A model generated the notes under the pieces. The model was given only the letters and a program-made list of their open reading frames with translations, was not told the DNA's origin and searched no databases. 64,000 bases of DNA from NCBI GenBank assembly GCA_025769875.1, contig JAGFNK010000103.1, positions 1 through 64,000 of the forward strand. The letters are read 5' to 3'. A program made the translations under genes and the position numbers. The stretch comes from Russula earlei (lineage: Eukaryota; Basidiomycota; Agaricomycetes; Russulales; Russulaceae). This document shows, piece after piece, positions 30,538-43,095 of this stretch (the stretch's first letter is position 1; every line of letters starts with the position of its first letter).

Positions 30538-33153
30538 TCAGCTGCTCTCTACCTCTCCTTCTGCGCAAGTTTCGGTAACAACCTTGACCCATGCGACGCC
30601 TGCGTCTGAGGGTGTATCAGTGCCTTTGCTGTCGCTGGCATCCCCAGCGTCGCCCGTGGAGGCCTCATTTCCGGTACCGTCGGAGGCGTCCGCGGATACC
30701 GGCGCAGCATTCTCATCGTTGACAGGCTCTACTATGGAATCATCCGTCGTCTTGGCCTTCTCTTTCTCTGTCTCTGCTGCTTTGTTTTCCTCTTCCTCTC
30801 GTTCCTTCTCCTATAGACATGGGTCAGCTCTCGATATCTTGGTCAGCGATTCTTAAAAGACGCACCTCCTTTTCCAGTTCACGCTCCTTCGCCTCACGCT
30901 CCTTCTTGAGCTTTTCGCGTAACTCTCGCTCGGCTATGACCCAAGCCGCCGCACCTTCGGCTGCCGCTTCCGGCCGCGACTTGTTCTTCAAAAGGTCTGG
31001 AGTGCGAGCATGTTGGTCAGCGATTGTTATGGTCCCACCACGCACCACATAGCACGTAAAGCCCGAGCCGTTAAGTAAGTAGTACCGTAAGGGAGGGGCG
31101 TGATCACTGGCCAGTAATCAAACCACATTCGAAATATTTTAGATACTCACAGCCTTGCAGCGCAGCAACGCTGAAGCCCTCGTCCGGGATCGTGTCGGCA
31201 AACTGCTTTGCAAGCTGTCCTAGGCGCGCGGCACTGAGAGGCGGCACGACGTGGGCGCATGCGGCAACATGCTCTTCTACCGCCGAGGATATCTCCGAAA
31301 TTTCACTCTTGGCGCCTGCACGCGAGCAGACGCTTTCGCTGCGAGTGTGGGTGCCACCCGTCGGAGTTGGTGACGATAAGGGGGAGAGCGATCCGGACCG
31401 TGAGGATGTAGAGGATAGACCGGAGAGTGCGTCAGAGAAGAGAGAGCTAAGTTGGCTTGTCGCTGGCGATGCGGGAGCAGGCATCTCGAGTGCCTCTAAT
31501 TCGGCATCCGAGTCGAGAACCGATGGCGGGTCCGAATCTGATGACGGGAAGAAGTTGCGGAACAGGTGTTCAGCCTGGAATTTCGACGCGTTCTTGAATT
31601 CGATCCAGACGTCCATGCGGCCGGGACGACAGAGCGCAGGGTCAAGTTGCTCGAGGTGATTCGTTGTGCTGAGACAACGAAGAAGAATCAGCATTGGTGG
31701 GCAGGAAAATCGATGATCGCGAGCACATACGCGAAGAGAATGCGACCCTCGGCTGCGGCAACACCAGTCGAGGGCGTTGAGCAGGCCGCTCAGCGTGAGG
31801 GTGTTGACGTCCGAGAGACTCTCCTTATTTCTGTTCCGCCTGCTTCGGCTGCTCGAGCTGGTGGACGACTCGTCCTCGTTATCGGACTTGGATTCAGACT
31901 TTTTCTTGTCCTTCTCTTTCTCCTTGTCCTTGGCGCGCGAGACGGAGCGGGTGAACGCTGCGTCAAGGTCCTCGAGGAGGACGATGCAGCGTGAGGGAAC
32001 ACGGCCCATGAGGGTTGTAAGAGTCGAGTCGTTTATCCATGAAGACGATAAAGAGACGACGTAGATATCGAGCATGAGCTCTCCGGCGAGGGCGTGGATG
32101 AGCGAAGACTTTCCAGAACCAGGAACGCCATAGAGGAGATAGCCCCGACGGAACGGGATGCCGCGATCCGCATACCACTGTTTTCAGTTACATCATATGT
32201 CAGCCGACAGGCCACTTGAAACGCAAGGACGGGCCGACCTTTTCGGATTTAAGAAAATCTTTCGCATCAGCCACGAGCATCTCCTTAACGCCGGGATTCA
32301 AGACAATAGAGGAGAGGGGGCGCTTATGGCGAGAGTCGGTGTAACGCCAGGAGCCATAGGAATCGGCAAAGTATATTTGGATGCGGTGGACGGCCTCTGC
32401 TTCGTAATCCTTTTTCGCCTGGAGGACGAGCTGCTTGAGGATCGAGTTGTTACGTGCGACGACACTGCACGTTCGGCAAGCCGGGGTTGAATCGTATGAA
32501 ATGAGCTAAGGATGACAGGCAGGGTGGGAGTGCCACGTGTTCGGCGCGCGTACCTTATGGACAACATTTCATAGCCGTTGCTCTTCCTGCCGCGCCTCAC
32601 CCGCAACCAGTGCCCGCGGTAGAAGATGGTGTGGGTGGTGTCCATCGTCGGCTGAAAGACGACGCGCATTCGCGTCTTGCCCGACATCTCCTCGTCCTCT
32701 CCATCTTCTTCGGGGAACGCGCTGTCCGACTCGCGGTAGCCATAGTACCCGGGCGATGACGAGTTGGTCGTCGTCTCGAATTCTCTCGAGCGCTGCCACT
32801 CGGGCCGACGGGACAGCCACAGCATGAGCCACTCGTACGGGTAGTCTTCCTCGGAGAAATGTGCCGTCAGGAAGAACGCTGGTGGCGGTGCACGTTAAGC
32901 GGACACATCGGATGACAAGGGAAAAAGACCCGTGACGGTTGACTCACAGTTGACGAATGAGGACCTGTGGTGGGGGGACGCGTCATCGGAGAAAGGAGAA
33001 TGAGTGGATGAGAGGGACTGACCATGCCGAGCTGGACATTCGTCTTGCCGTCTCGACCGTGCCCCCGAGGACGACGAGCTTCATACCGTCGACGACGGAA
33101 TTGCCGGCGACGTTGCCGACGAGCGGCTGAACTAGACTCTTGAGGGCCTCCAT
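30538..33153 (-). CDS. BCS1-like mitochondrial AAA ATPase
   Basis: BCS1 folds and inserts the Rieske protein of complex III from the matrix side of the inner membrane; fungi also have paralogues of unknown role. Start ATG is at 33153 (MEALKSLVQPLVG). Spliced exons give the BCS1 N-terminal domain (FFLTAHFSEEDYPYEWLMLW, VVFQPTMDTTHTIFY), GYLLYGVPGSGKSSL (Walker A), CIVLLEDLDAAF (Walker B) with an acidic serine-rich insert, TTNHLEQLDPALCRPGRMDV, and a coiled-coil tail ending before 30538. About seven introns of 50-90 bp, except one longer near the C-terminus. One extra base at 31766 shifts the frame between Walker B and sensor 1. The tail and inserts make it longer than typical BCS1. Confidence 0.85.
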
Positions 33154-33544
33154 TTGTTGAAAGAAAAGGTTGGAGGGCAGTGGTGGTGTAGAGGGAAAGG
33201 GAGGGAGGGAAGGAGGAGACTTATAAGGGAACGGTGGGGGTTATTAGGATGCTGTGATGCGGAAGCGCGCGAGTCGATGACTCTTCTAAGGAGAAGGGCA
33301 GAGAGATGAGTCGGACGGTGGGGGGGTTGAAAACGTCCACGAGGTCAACCGCCCGCCCTTTTAATCCCCCTGGCGCTTATACGAACCAAGAGATGGGCTA
33401 GCGGCGCTTGGGGTTGATGGGCATCTCTCTCTCTCTCACGACTGGACAGCCCGAACCTAACGCCGCGTCAAACACCGTCAATGTGTGACAACGCGGTCAT
33501 CTCATATACTACCATACACACTCTCTTTTCGTTACAGCGCCGCT
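33154..33544. other. Promoter region of the BCS1-like gene
   Basis: GC-rich spacer with a (ct)n tract at 33425-33438 between two minus-strand genes. No TATA box evident on the minus strand close to the start. Confidence 0.4.
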
Positions 33545-34800
33545 CTACCCGCCACCCAGATATAGCCCTTCAACGGCGACATTCGCCTGCCAAATTCCCA
33601 GTCGTCGGACGAGCCTCAGCATGACCGGCGCGGGCACGATAAGTAAGAGCGAGACGGGAACGAGCACAACCAGGAGCAACGAGAGCAGTATCGTAATTCC
33701 CGGTTTGATGACGAGGAAATAAAACAGGGCTTGATATGATGTCGGATCCGTGAACTGGGAGAGTCATCAGAGATCCCACGTGGCCGAGCCGCAGTGCAGG
33801 GGACCGGTCCCACTCACCATGGAGAACGAGTTACGATAGAACGACCGTTCGTGCCGAGATCCCAACCCCGCCTCGACTTCTTCCGGCGTCGCCCTCCGAA
33901 GACGCGTGAATATGGGGTATACATGACCCTCAAGTGGGTATGCTAGCGGGCCATGGAAGGTGCTCTGCAGAGCCACCTGCGAGTGGCCACGAGACAAGAA
34001 GCATCGAGCCGGACGATTGGTAAAACGATAATGATAATTAAACGAAAGGAGCAGAGCTCTCACCTCACCGCGGGCGAGTGCCCTCGCGCCAAGGAGATCG
34101 AAAAAGCACAGTACTGCGCCAAGCGGGAGTGCGACGAGGAGGACGGTGCCCAGCTGCGGCGCAGCGTACGAAGCTCATGAGCATTCCTCTCCACGGACGG
34201 CACAGCTGATTCACTGCTCACCAAGGTAAACACGAAGAGATAGATCCATGCGAGAAGGGCATAAGGGAAATTGAAAACCAGAAGGTGAAGCAGCGCGGAC
34301 CAATACGCCAAGCGACGGACTGGCCGGAAGTATTTCCTCAAACGAGCGCGGAAACCCCGTGGCCGGCGTCGAGTGATGGCGGACGGATGGGCGAGGGGTT
34401 GATCGTCGGGGAGAGTAGGGTGGCCGTTCGCGGGAGGACGGTGGCTTGCGTCCTCCGGATCGTCGTCCACGTCCGAGTCGAGATCGATCCGGAAGGCGGA
34501 GACGACGGTCTGCGCTAGGCTCGGTGAAATGCTGGCCGAGCTCGAGAGCGACATTGTACGAGCGCGGCGCGTGATGGGCGAGGACACTCCGAGCAACGGA
34601 GCGGTTTCGTCAGGATAAGGGTAAGCATGCGCTGCTGAGCCGGGGAAAGCAAGGTCGTCGGATTCCGCGCTGCTTATCTCTACTGTCGGACGTCTCCGTC
34701 TGTGCCGACGATCGCGAGAAGGATACGGGGGAGGGGGCTCGTTTGGGACGCTTGGAGCGTGTTCAACCGATAGGATTGCCACCGGTGGTTCTGGTGACAT
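33545..34800 (-). CDS. Multi-pass membrane protein with sensor-like domain
   Basis: Start ATG is at 34800. A long serine/proline-rich cytosolic N-terminus with a PPPYP motif and APLL motif is followed by hydrophobic segments (LLHLLVFNFPYALLAWIYLF, then LGAVLCFFDLLG after an intron), a loop TFHGPLAYP...PIFTRLRRATPEEVE, FTDPTSYQALFYFLVIKPG, a long hydrophobic stretch, and the C-terminus LGIWQANVAVEGLYLGGG with TAG at 33547-33545. The loop and C-terminal blocks recur in uncharacterised fungal membrane proteins related to a putative sensor domain. The splice joining the exon ending near 34064 to that starting at about 33975 needs a one-base adjustment I could not resolve. Confidence 0.7.
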
Positions 34801-36252
34801 GGCTCGGGATTGGCTGTGAGCTGGAGGCCGGTAAAAGGCAAAGCTAGGGTAGATGGTGGCGCTTGTATGGAAGGGCCACGGCCGGTTATACTGTACGGGT
34901 GAGATGAAGGTTATGGTGAAACGATAAAGAGGACGACGCCTGTTACCCTTACGGCATCGAAGGTTGGTCGATTCAGTCGGACATCGTCACTCACTCAGCC
35001 GCGGTGTCGTGTGCGCCATTCATCGCGCGCCTCTCGCTGCATTGTGGCCCAGTTGTCTGGCTGGCCAGCTCCAAAGTTTTGCTAGAAGCTCAGCACATCA
35101 AACATCTTATGACACCGTGGTTGTCAATATTGACGTGGCAGACCAGGCTTGGAACAGTGCTTGTCCCCTTTTGGGGGGGCCGAGTAAGCTATTGTAGTTA
35201 GCCCAGATACCAGACAGCAAGCCAGAAGTCAGACAGAACTTGTGAGTGTACTAACAATAAAGATTGAAACCTGGGGGTAAAAGGACTGATCAGCCATATT
35301 TTTTTTGTGTCAAAAGACCCTCATTAATGTTGGAGAGAGAGGATGTCTTGGTACTTCAAATCAGCATCCTGGGCTGATCACATGTCTTTCAATGTGTTCT
35401 CAACATGATGCCCACTGCCTACAATGCAAGGCATAAATAAATCCCTGCCCTCTTTATGGCAATTGGCATGGGTAATCCCTGGGTATTTTTTCAATATCCA
35501 TACCCCTACCCTTCAATAAGGGTATGGGTTACCCACAAATATGGATTGCATATAGTATCAGTACTAAAAGTAACAAGATGGAGAACCTAAGTTTGTGGAA
35601 GAAGAACTGAGGTATGAGTTGATAGTAACTTGAAGTGTCATACACTATATAAAGTATTAGAACAAAGGCAGAGTGGCATGAAAGAAAAGCCACATTATCT
35701 AAATGTGCATATGTGTGAGCCTTGGAACTTGGAGCTTGGACTTCTGAGCAGGAGTTGTTGTTGTGCTGTGGCTGCAACTCCAATACTATCATGTGTTGTG
35801 GGTTGCAAAATACCAGAGAGTTTCAAAATGCAGTTTTATAAGAGATTGCCACCACAAATTAGCTGATCCTTGCTGGATATATCACCAATATACTACCAAA
35901 TTATGGATCACAAAAGAAATAAAGAAATATCATTGTGCTTGCTTTGCAATCTTGCTGATATTACAGGGGAAGACTCAAAATTTGATTACAACAGCTCTGG
36001 ATATAAGTATTTCTCAACACAACATCGTAAAATGTTCAATAATTGATCTTTGCATATCATAAAAGCCTCGTGTAAAATTATAGAGAATTCAGAGGAGCAG
36101 GAGGGGAGATACAGACAAAATGGTGAAACTGCATGACAGTGTGTACTCTGATGCCCATCGGGTTTCAAAGTCCACCATGCTTGGCTATGTGTTGTGTCCG
36201 AGTCGCGTTTTCAAGTTACAGTCCTTGGCCTACAGTACTGTAAAGCCCTCCC
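34801..36252. other. Promoter region, then repeat-block DNA
   Basis: 34801-35000 is GC-rich upstream DNA of the membrane protein gene. From about 35200 the sequence is AT rich; 35465-35540 has atacccctaccc / agggtatgggttaccc inverted motifs. No gene recognised. Confidence 0.45.
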
Positions 36253-36861
36253 GTGGTGCAGGGAGCATGTCTCCTAGAGGTCCTATTATCCATGACATTT
36301 AAAAACTCATTAAAGAGGCATGCACCCAGCTTAGTGCCCAAAGGCTTGAGGCTTGCAGAAGAACAGGAGGCATTGCGGGTGGCTGAAGAGCAGAGGAAGT
36401 GTGAAGTGAGAGAACAGCAAGTGGCAAAGGAGGCAGAAAGGGATGAACAACAATGGCAGAGGGATCTGAACGCACCATTCACAGGCACACTAACCTTGAA
36501 AACAAAGGCCGACCTTCAAGACATTGTGCAGGTCTTGGGACTCACCACAGATGGCCAGAAGAAGGATATTTTGGCACAGATAACTGCTCATTTCGATGCC
36601 AACCCCATCTTGCATGATGATTCACGCTTTGAAGGCATATTCAACCGGACAAGGAGATGGCCTATTGTGCAAACTAAAGAGGAGACCTCAAACACAAGAG
36701 CCACCTCTGCTGGACCCTCATCTGTACCATTGTCCCTCCCTCCTCCACCGACCCTGCTCTCTTCAAACATTGTAAATATTTTCCCTTGGTATCTGATGCA
36801 CCCACCACTACCATACCACCATCCTACCAGCTCTTATTCTCACCATAATATGCAGAACTGA
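36253..36861 (+). pseudogene. Protein relic with charged helix and SAP-like motif
   Basis: 202 codons: a charged helical stretch (EEQEALRVAEEQRKCEVREQ), then LKTKADLQDIVQVLGLTTDG and KKDILAQITAHFD, which has the helix-extended-helix look of a SAP DNA-binding motif, then a proline-rich tail. Similar proteins occur in many copies in mushroom genomes near repeats, as I recall. The upstream part is not visible, and it sits in an AT-rich repeat block. It may be a domesticated or transposon-linked DNA-binding protein. The identity is uncertain. Confidence 0.4.
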
Positions 36862-37194
36862 TTCTCATTAAATTGCTTCCTGATGCTTATACATAAATGT
36901 ACATAGTTCATCTATACTAACTGGATCTCGTTGTGTTTGAATGCGGCAACAGACACTGCCATAGTGGAGATGCAACCGGTTGTATGAGTCAGCGTGACAA
37001 TCCGTGATGAAAGTTTTGAAACTCCCAATTTTTTGGACTTGCACAATCAGCTTCCTTCCGACACAACCAACCATCCATCTTATACTAAAGTGATGCTTCA
37101 GGGGGCTAGTTCATATATTATCACATTGATTCCAAAAGATCGATCATAAAAATATGTTGTTGATCCATTTCTATTTGTGATTTAGTAAAAGTTT
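36862..37194. other. AT-rich spacer
   Basis: Contains two copies of aaagttttgaaactccc at 37010 and 37188, about 178 bp apart, possibly the edge of the Copia-2 LTR region. Nothing else recognised. Confidence 0.35.
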
Positions 37195-37509
37195 TGAAAC
37201 TCCCTATACGTGATAGTATGCCCCCTCAGCCTGCATGGCATGAACCCATTTCCTTTGAAAACTTGTCATGTTTCTCATGGGCAAGGCCTTTTGTCAGGAC
37301 ATCAGCAACTTTGTCCCTTGGAGGTATCAGAATGTGTGGTCAAGTGTGCACTGGAGCTCAGTGCCTGGGTTTTCTGCATGTCACCCAAGGGCTGCAACTG
37401 TATATGCAAAATCAGGGCATGTACCAAGCATCTGATACATGAGTGTGCTGATGGTGCTCTGGTATGACTTAATGTTGATTTCAGGTGAGGTGAGTTGTTC
37501 ATTTGCAAG

Positions 37510-38473
37510 TGTCATGAACCATTCTCTGGAGAGGGCCCTTGAAGGACCCTTCCTTATAGGAGGAAACCCAGCCTCTATGGTGTCACCCTGTTCACACGAG
37601 CAAAAGGGGTGAGTAGAGGTGTCCACAATATCATGCGCGCATTGTTGCGCGAGCAATTCTTGGCACAATCGACATACAACAAGCCCCACTTAAGGGCAAC
37701 CCTTCTAGCATTAAAGGACAGTACTAGGGCCTTCCTAAGGACCCTTTAGAACGACCCTAAGTGCTCTACAATAGACACTAACCTAGTATCAAAGGCCCTA
37801 CAACGTGTTATTAGACTAACCCTAATAACTATAGAACGAACTATAAGGTGATACTAGGGACCTTAATAGAAACATTAGGGTCGACTTTAAGGACCCTAAT
37901 AGAACTATATAAGGGGCCTTATAGAATAACACTATTCCCCGAACCAGACTACAAGTCCTCAAATGACCGGCCCTAAACTAACTAACAAGAAATGAATCAG
38001 GTGCTTGCACATGTACTAAAGCAGTGAACACGTGGACAGTGAAGGCTCTTACTCATCAAGAGAAGCCTTCTTACTCAGCAGCTTACTGAGCATGACTGAG
38101 CATGCTCAGTAAGCATACTCCGGCTTCTTACTCATCACTCTATTGTGCTTGATAACAAGGTTATGACTTGTTCCCTATTTAGCAGTTCTCTTGTAGTATA
38201 TAAGCACTCAATAAAGTAGCGGACAGTCCTCAGACTGTCCATTTGTTTACGGCACTCTCCATTCCTGGGATACTCCTTTAAGGACCATCCCCTTGTGACT
38301 ATCCTGGCCTCCTCTCCGCGTGACTGCTCAACTCTCACAGTGACAGTACCTCTCTGGTATTTGTTACTACTCTGGACTCTACTTCTTGCCCACGCCGTCT
38401 TGGACGTCTATCGACTCGTCTCTGAGCTTACCCCTCGCTCTTGAACTGGATAGTTCAACAGTGAGTCTTGACA
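37510..38473 (+). mobile_element. Solo LTR, family A, copy 3
   Basis: TGTCATGAACC...GAGTCTTGACA with exact gcaag duplications (37505-37509 and 38474-38478). It splits the RT region of Copia-2. CpG content is intermediate between copies 2 and 4. Confidence 0.93.
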
Positions 38474-38699
38474 GCAAGTGTCAGTGTGCTGATAGGACAT
38501 CTATCAGACTTTCTGTGCTTCTCTAGGATTTCATTTATGTACTTTTCCTGGAAGAGAGCAATCCAGTCAGCATTGTGGTCTCATATAATGTGTATGCCTG
38601 GGGTCCAGGTGATTTCCCACTCTGCTGCATCCTGTCTGGCCATAACCTGAGCATTGGTGCATGGCTCATCAATTGTCATGGTAACTAGCCATGTCAGTT

Positions 38700-40367
38700 C
38701 TCAAGCCTGAAGTTGAAGTTGGTAGTTGAAGTGTGTTCAGGTGAACAGGCTGGTTCCCATTGTAAAGAGTAAGGATCCCTGCAGCAGTTGAAGTGTTTTA
38801 TGCTAAGCAGGTTATGGCCAATGGACCCTTCCTAGTATGACTTGGTCTGTTGAGAAGCTAGGTAAGTTTGTAATGGGATAGACTAGGGCTGGTTCCACTA
38901 GCTATATGTGTTCAAGTCTGTCTTAGACCTTGAACACACAGAGAGAAGAGGAAGGTAGGTCTTTAAGGAGGAGAGCTCTTCACTCTAGAGTGAAGAGAGA
39001 CTCTTAGGGGAGGAAGGGATAGGGGGAGAGTAGATGGTAGATGGTGTGTGCATGTGTGTGTGTGAAGAGTTGATGAAATGGAGAGGTGGATGTGGTTTGA
39101 GGATTGGGAGTGGAGTGGGTTGCAGGTGAATATGTTTGAACAAGAGTAGGTTGGATTCTACAAGAGACCAAGCTTAGGGCTTTGGTCACAAAATACTGAG
39201 CTTATATATACAGGAGAAGTGCAGCAGTAGCTGTGCTTTGACTGTGCTACTGGTATAGTAGGAGTCATAAGAATGAGGCCATGAATGAGTCAGAACCAAG
39301 TAACTGTGCTGCACAGTAAATGCACAGCATTGCACAGTCGAAGCTAAGAAACAAATATAAATGGGAAGAGAACCAAACAAAGGGAAAGTAACAGCAATCC
39401 AGTGTTACCTGGACCTGTATGGATCACATGATAACACAGAAGGGATCACAAGACATAAAAGATCATGAGATCAGTAAGTAAGGGGACATATGAGAGCAAG
39501 CAGTCCATAGCACAAAAGTAAGACATAAACGTAAGAGGAAAATGTTGTAACATCAATAGTAGCAGTGTGGGCTATGTTAGCATTTTCAGCTGTGTGCTTT
39601 TGTGGGTCATACAAGGTCATGGAATAGCATCATCACAGATTGGTGTGTGGACTGTATGCTTAGGACAAGAGGTGGCTGGTTTAGGTGAAGCTGGCAGTTG
39701 AGAGGATGTGAGTGAGTTTTTGACTTCGATCTCATTTTCTGATGCTTTGGACACAGGAGCTTTAGTGAGTGGTGTGTCTATGGGCACATTCACCATTTCT
39801 GCATTGTCAGATTGGATAATTACACCTTCAAACATTTGAGCTGGGCCCCCTTCATTGAAGATGACATTGTGGGACTCCATGAAGCAGTGTGAAAGGTGAT
39901 GGTTAATTGGTTCAGGTGTGGAAGGCAGATGTGAGGTGAGTGTATTCTCTACCATGGTCTCACTTTTGCTTCTGATTGAGGTTCAGATGGGGACACCCTA
40001 GGAAATGCAGTGTCTATGGACATATTCATCATTTCTGCATTGTCATGTTGGGTGTTTTTTTTTTTTTTTTAATTCATTCTTGTATACCCCTTTATAAACT
40101 GTTACATGGGTGGTCCCTACATGCCTAAGAGCAGGCTTATCATGCATTGAGCCTGGCCCCATAAATGCTAAAAGTAACCTATGACCTCTTTACTGTACTG
40201 TGTATATAGGTGTATGAAGTGGGTTTTGTGCTCAAGTGAGAAGGGGCAGAGAGGGGGGGGCAGAGCATGAGGATCCAGCTCAGATTGAAGGGGGCAGGGG
40301 GTTGGAGTTATAAGTTGGTGGCAAAAAATCATGCAAAAAGCCTGTGGTGTTTACTAGTAGTGTTGAG
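38700..40367. other. Degenerate retroelement DNA
   Basis: A minus-strand TATA-like site (tatatataag) near 39205, followed in that strand by agccctaagcttggtctc, marks an LTR relic at roughly 38849-39552. A ggttatggcc motif at 38810 resembles a half initiator-tRNA primer site. 39773-39830 and 40010-40055 carry a direct repeat (gtgtctatgg...cattgtca). A T16 tract lies at 40056. The Copia-2 linker lies at 39560-39960. Confidence 0.4.
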
Positions 40368-40860
40368 TGTCACTGACTGGGGGTGGTGTCACTGACAAAT
40401 CATTTCACATGCAGGTTGTATGCACTGAGTCAAGTGAGAACAAAGGTTCTTGCAGAGGTCAGGGATCTCAGTGACAACAATGCCAAGGTGATTGTGTACC
40501 ATGGAAGGGAAATATAGCTGAAGAGTCTTCACGCTCGAAGACTTAGAGGTTTGGAAGGGTTTCTGAGATGATTGCTTGATTTCCTGCAAGCCTGCAGATC
40601 CGAAGCAAATTCCAGTGATATTTCACAAGAGAACAAGCTTAGGGCTTACTTTCATCAGAGAAGGGTTTATATACATAGAGACTTCCTATATCAAATAGGG
40701 TCCTTAAGGGAACAGCAAGGTGATTGAGAGGGAACATGCTGGAACATAGTGGTAAACATGAGTCAGAGTGAAGAGTAATTAGTCGTGAGTCAAACATGAG
40801 TCTTGTCCAGGTAGGTTAGCCCAGTTACCGGTCTGGTCTGAAGTACCAGCACTTGTGACA
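40368..40860 (-). mobile_element. Solo LTR of the Gypsy chromovirus family (family G)
   Basis: Minus-strand TGTCACAAGTGC...GTCAGTGACA, 493 bp, flanked by exact ttgag duplications (40363-40367 and 40861-40865). It matches 6615-7106 over its length, including the TATA box and the aagcttgttctc...gtgaaatatcactgg block. It is inserted in the LINE fragment. Confidence 0.9.
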
Positions 40861-42065
40861 TTGAGGGGGTGGAGCATTGCTCACTTGTCTGTTGGTGGAG
40901 GGTTTGACTGTGTCTCCAGCACAGATGCATGTTTCTAGGGCATGGGGGGCAGGTGGTTGTCTGCTGAGTGGAAGCAAGGGAATGCCAGCTAGAGTCAGTG
41001 GGGCAATGGGATTGGGGGGTGGGGTGTTGCACCAGTGGTACATGGGGTGGGAGTAGTGTTGGTGTGTGTGGGAGTTAGATGTTTTGGGGCAGTGGATTTC
41101 TTGGTGGTGGGTTGCTTTTCCAGCACTTTATGGTTGCCACATGCCCAAGCATGTGTAGGGTGCATGAGTGGAGGAGTGCCTGGGCTTTAGTGCTGTCTGG
41201 GTCTTCAAATAAGACTGAGAGGGAGGAGTGCATGCCTAGGGCATAAATTAGTGGGGACCTGACACACAATGGGGGCTGGGTGATGGTGAGGGTGGCATAG
41301 GTGGGGTTCTCAGCCAGGAGTGCCTGATGGGATTCCTGTGGAGTGTAAGCTTCTCTTATGTCAGTTTGCCAGTTGGAGCAGTGTTAATCATGAGTTTGGA
41401 CCATTTAACATTGGGTCTTACTGGCAGTGGTTCTTGGGGGGCAGTAGTAGAGTTAACTGAGAGGGAGGCTTGCAGGGCCTCAGAGATGGTGAGGAGGGAA
41501 GCTATGAGGTTGTGTGCTGATGTGTTTGGACCACCCCAAATCACTAGGTTACCCTTTTGTGTCCTCCTTGCAGCTGAAAGATGGACTTGGTTGTTGCTGG
41601 CTGAATGTAAGGTGGAGTTGATGGTGGTGCAGATGTCCACAGGGTTAGGGCAAAGGGAGGCTGGCCAGGTGTAGGCACATGTCTTCATGACCATTTGGGT
41701 AGGGCTTTGATTTTCTTTCTCATGTTGACTGAGGCCTGGGTGAGGTTGATGAGCATTGTCTCCAGGCTGATGAGGTGGTTCTGGAGTGACATAGGTTCTT
41801 TGGCAGGGGCATTGGAGTGGGGGTGATGCCCTAAGGGAAGGGCAGTGACTAGAGTATCATTTAAGAAGAGCTTCAGGAGGTGTGTAGAGGCCCTCATTGA
41901 CTCATCTGGTTGGGTGAGCTTAGTGGGATGCGGATGCTTTAGATAGGCATGGGCAAGCCCAAGTATACTAGCCAGAGAATCATGATTGGGAGGCAGGAGG
42001 TTTCTAAGTTGTTCCCCTGGGGAGGGGAGGAATGCTGGGAGTAGGATTGTTTGCCCTGTGGGCAT
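40861..42065 (-). pseudogene. LINE (Tad-like) ORF1 Gag-like fragment
   Basis: Minus-strand frames give ARRTQKGNLVIWGG, LPVRPNVKWSKLMINTAPTG and a segment with LSVLFEDPDSTKAQALL, blocks typical of the first ORF of basidiomycete Tad-type non-LTR elements. The N-terminal part (LAHAYLKHPHPTKLTQ) is low complexity. No reverse transcriptase is visible, so this is a truncated or recombined copy. It interrupts Copia-2 and is itself cut by the family G LTR. Confidence 0.55.
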
Positions 42066-42457
42066 GATGGTGGTATGAAGTTAAGAACTGATGATGTTGG
42101 ATGATGATGCATGCAAAAGAGTTGGTTGGGCCCCCTTCATCAAAAATGATATCATGGGACTCCAGGAAGTGGTGGGATGGTTGATGACCTAGGCAGCAAT
42201 GCCAAGTTTTGGCAATGGTCTCTGAGGCTGTCCTGTGAGTGATAAGGGTGGTCTTGCATGTGGGTCATGCTTTGTTGCCTTTGTCTGGTAATGTGTTGAT
42301 CTGGGCAATGTGGGCAGTTTCTGGGGTGGTTGTTCTCATGTTAATCATGAAGAGGTTGCCTCAGAGGTGACCATTACAGGTGAGATATCCCTGTTTGTTG
42401 TATATCTGACAGTCATTCCCAAGGAAATGGATGTTAGCACTATGCCAAGTGAGGTGG

Positions 42458-43095
42458 TGTTAAGGCTCCAAAGGGCCTTAAGGGAGTTCAATGGTTGCAT
42501 CTGTAAACATGTCCTACCAATGTAGATATACTTAAGTCAAGAAAGCAATACTCATGGAGGGGAAGGAGTGTTAAGTCCTTCAAGAGTATGTCAACAAGAT
42601 GAGAGGGGCTCTGCAGATGAGGTAGGAGTCAACTGTTTGGGATTGGCAAACTAAGTCAAGCTTAAGGCTCAATTGCTACAAACTGGGGGCTTTATATAGC
42701 TGTCAGGGATAAGGTTCTTGCTGCTGTAAGTACCAATAAGTAGTGTAGATAGTGAGGGTGGCATCTAAAAGCAATAAGTTGCTTTCACTGTAAACAATCC
42801 TGGTGTTGGAAGCAATAATTATAAGTGCTTCCATGGTAAACAACTCAGTGTCAAAGGAAGTAATAAACATTTCTTTAATCAGGAAATCAACATCCACAAC
42901 AGTACAGGAACATCTGGAACAAAAGCAATGTGATTCATTGCTTCCACAATACATCTTCAGGAAGATACAATCAATGCACTCCAAACACAATATCAATGAA
43001 CATAAACAATCAAGATCTGACACACACATGATGGAACAATCCAGTCAATAGTTTAGGCATCCAGCAACCTCCAGACCCCAAACCACTCTGTAACA
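42458..43095 (+). mobile_element. Solo LTR, family C, copy 2
   Basis: TGTTAAGGCTCC...CTGTAACA, 638 bp, with exact ggtgg duplications (42453-42457 and 43096-43100). It lies between the protease and preintegrase pieces of Copia-2. A TATA box (tttatatagc) is near 42692. Confidence 0.92.

Noticed and set aside
36900..37000. Possible tRNA-like segment
   Set aside because: No cloverleaf could be drawn and the B-box consensus is not present.
38800..38830. Separate Copia element inferred from ggttatggcc
   Set aside because: No LTR with defined ends or target duplication could be found next to it; kept only as a note.
40840..40862. A CxxC zinc-knuckle-like motif at the end of the LINE fragment
   Set aside because: The Cys codons come from the first bases of the inserted family G LTR, not from the LINE.
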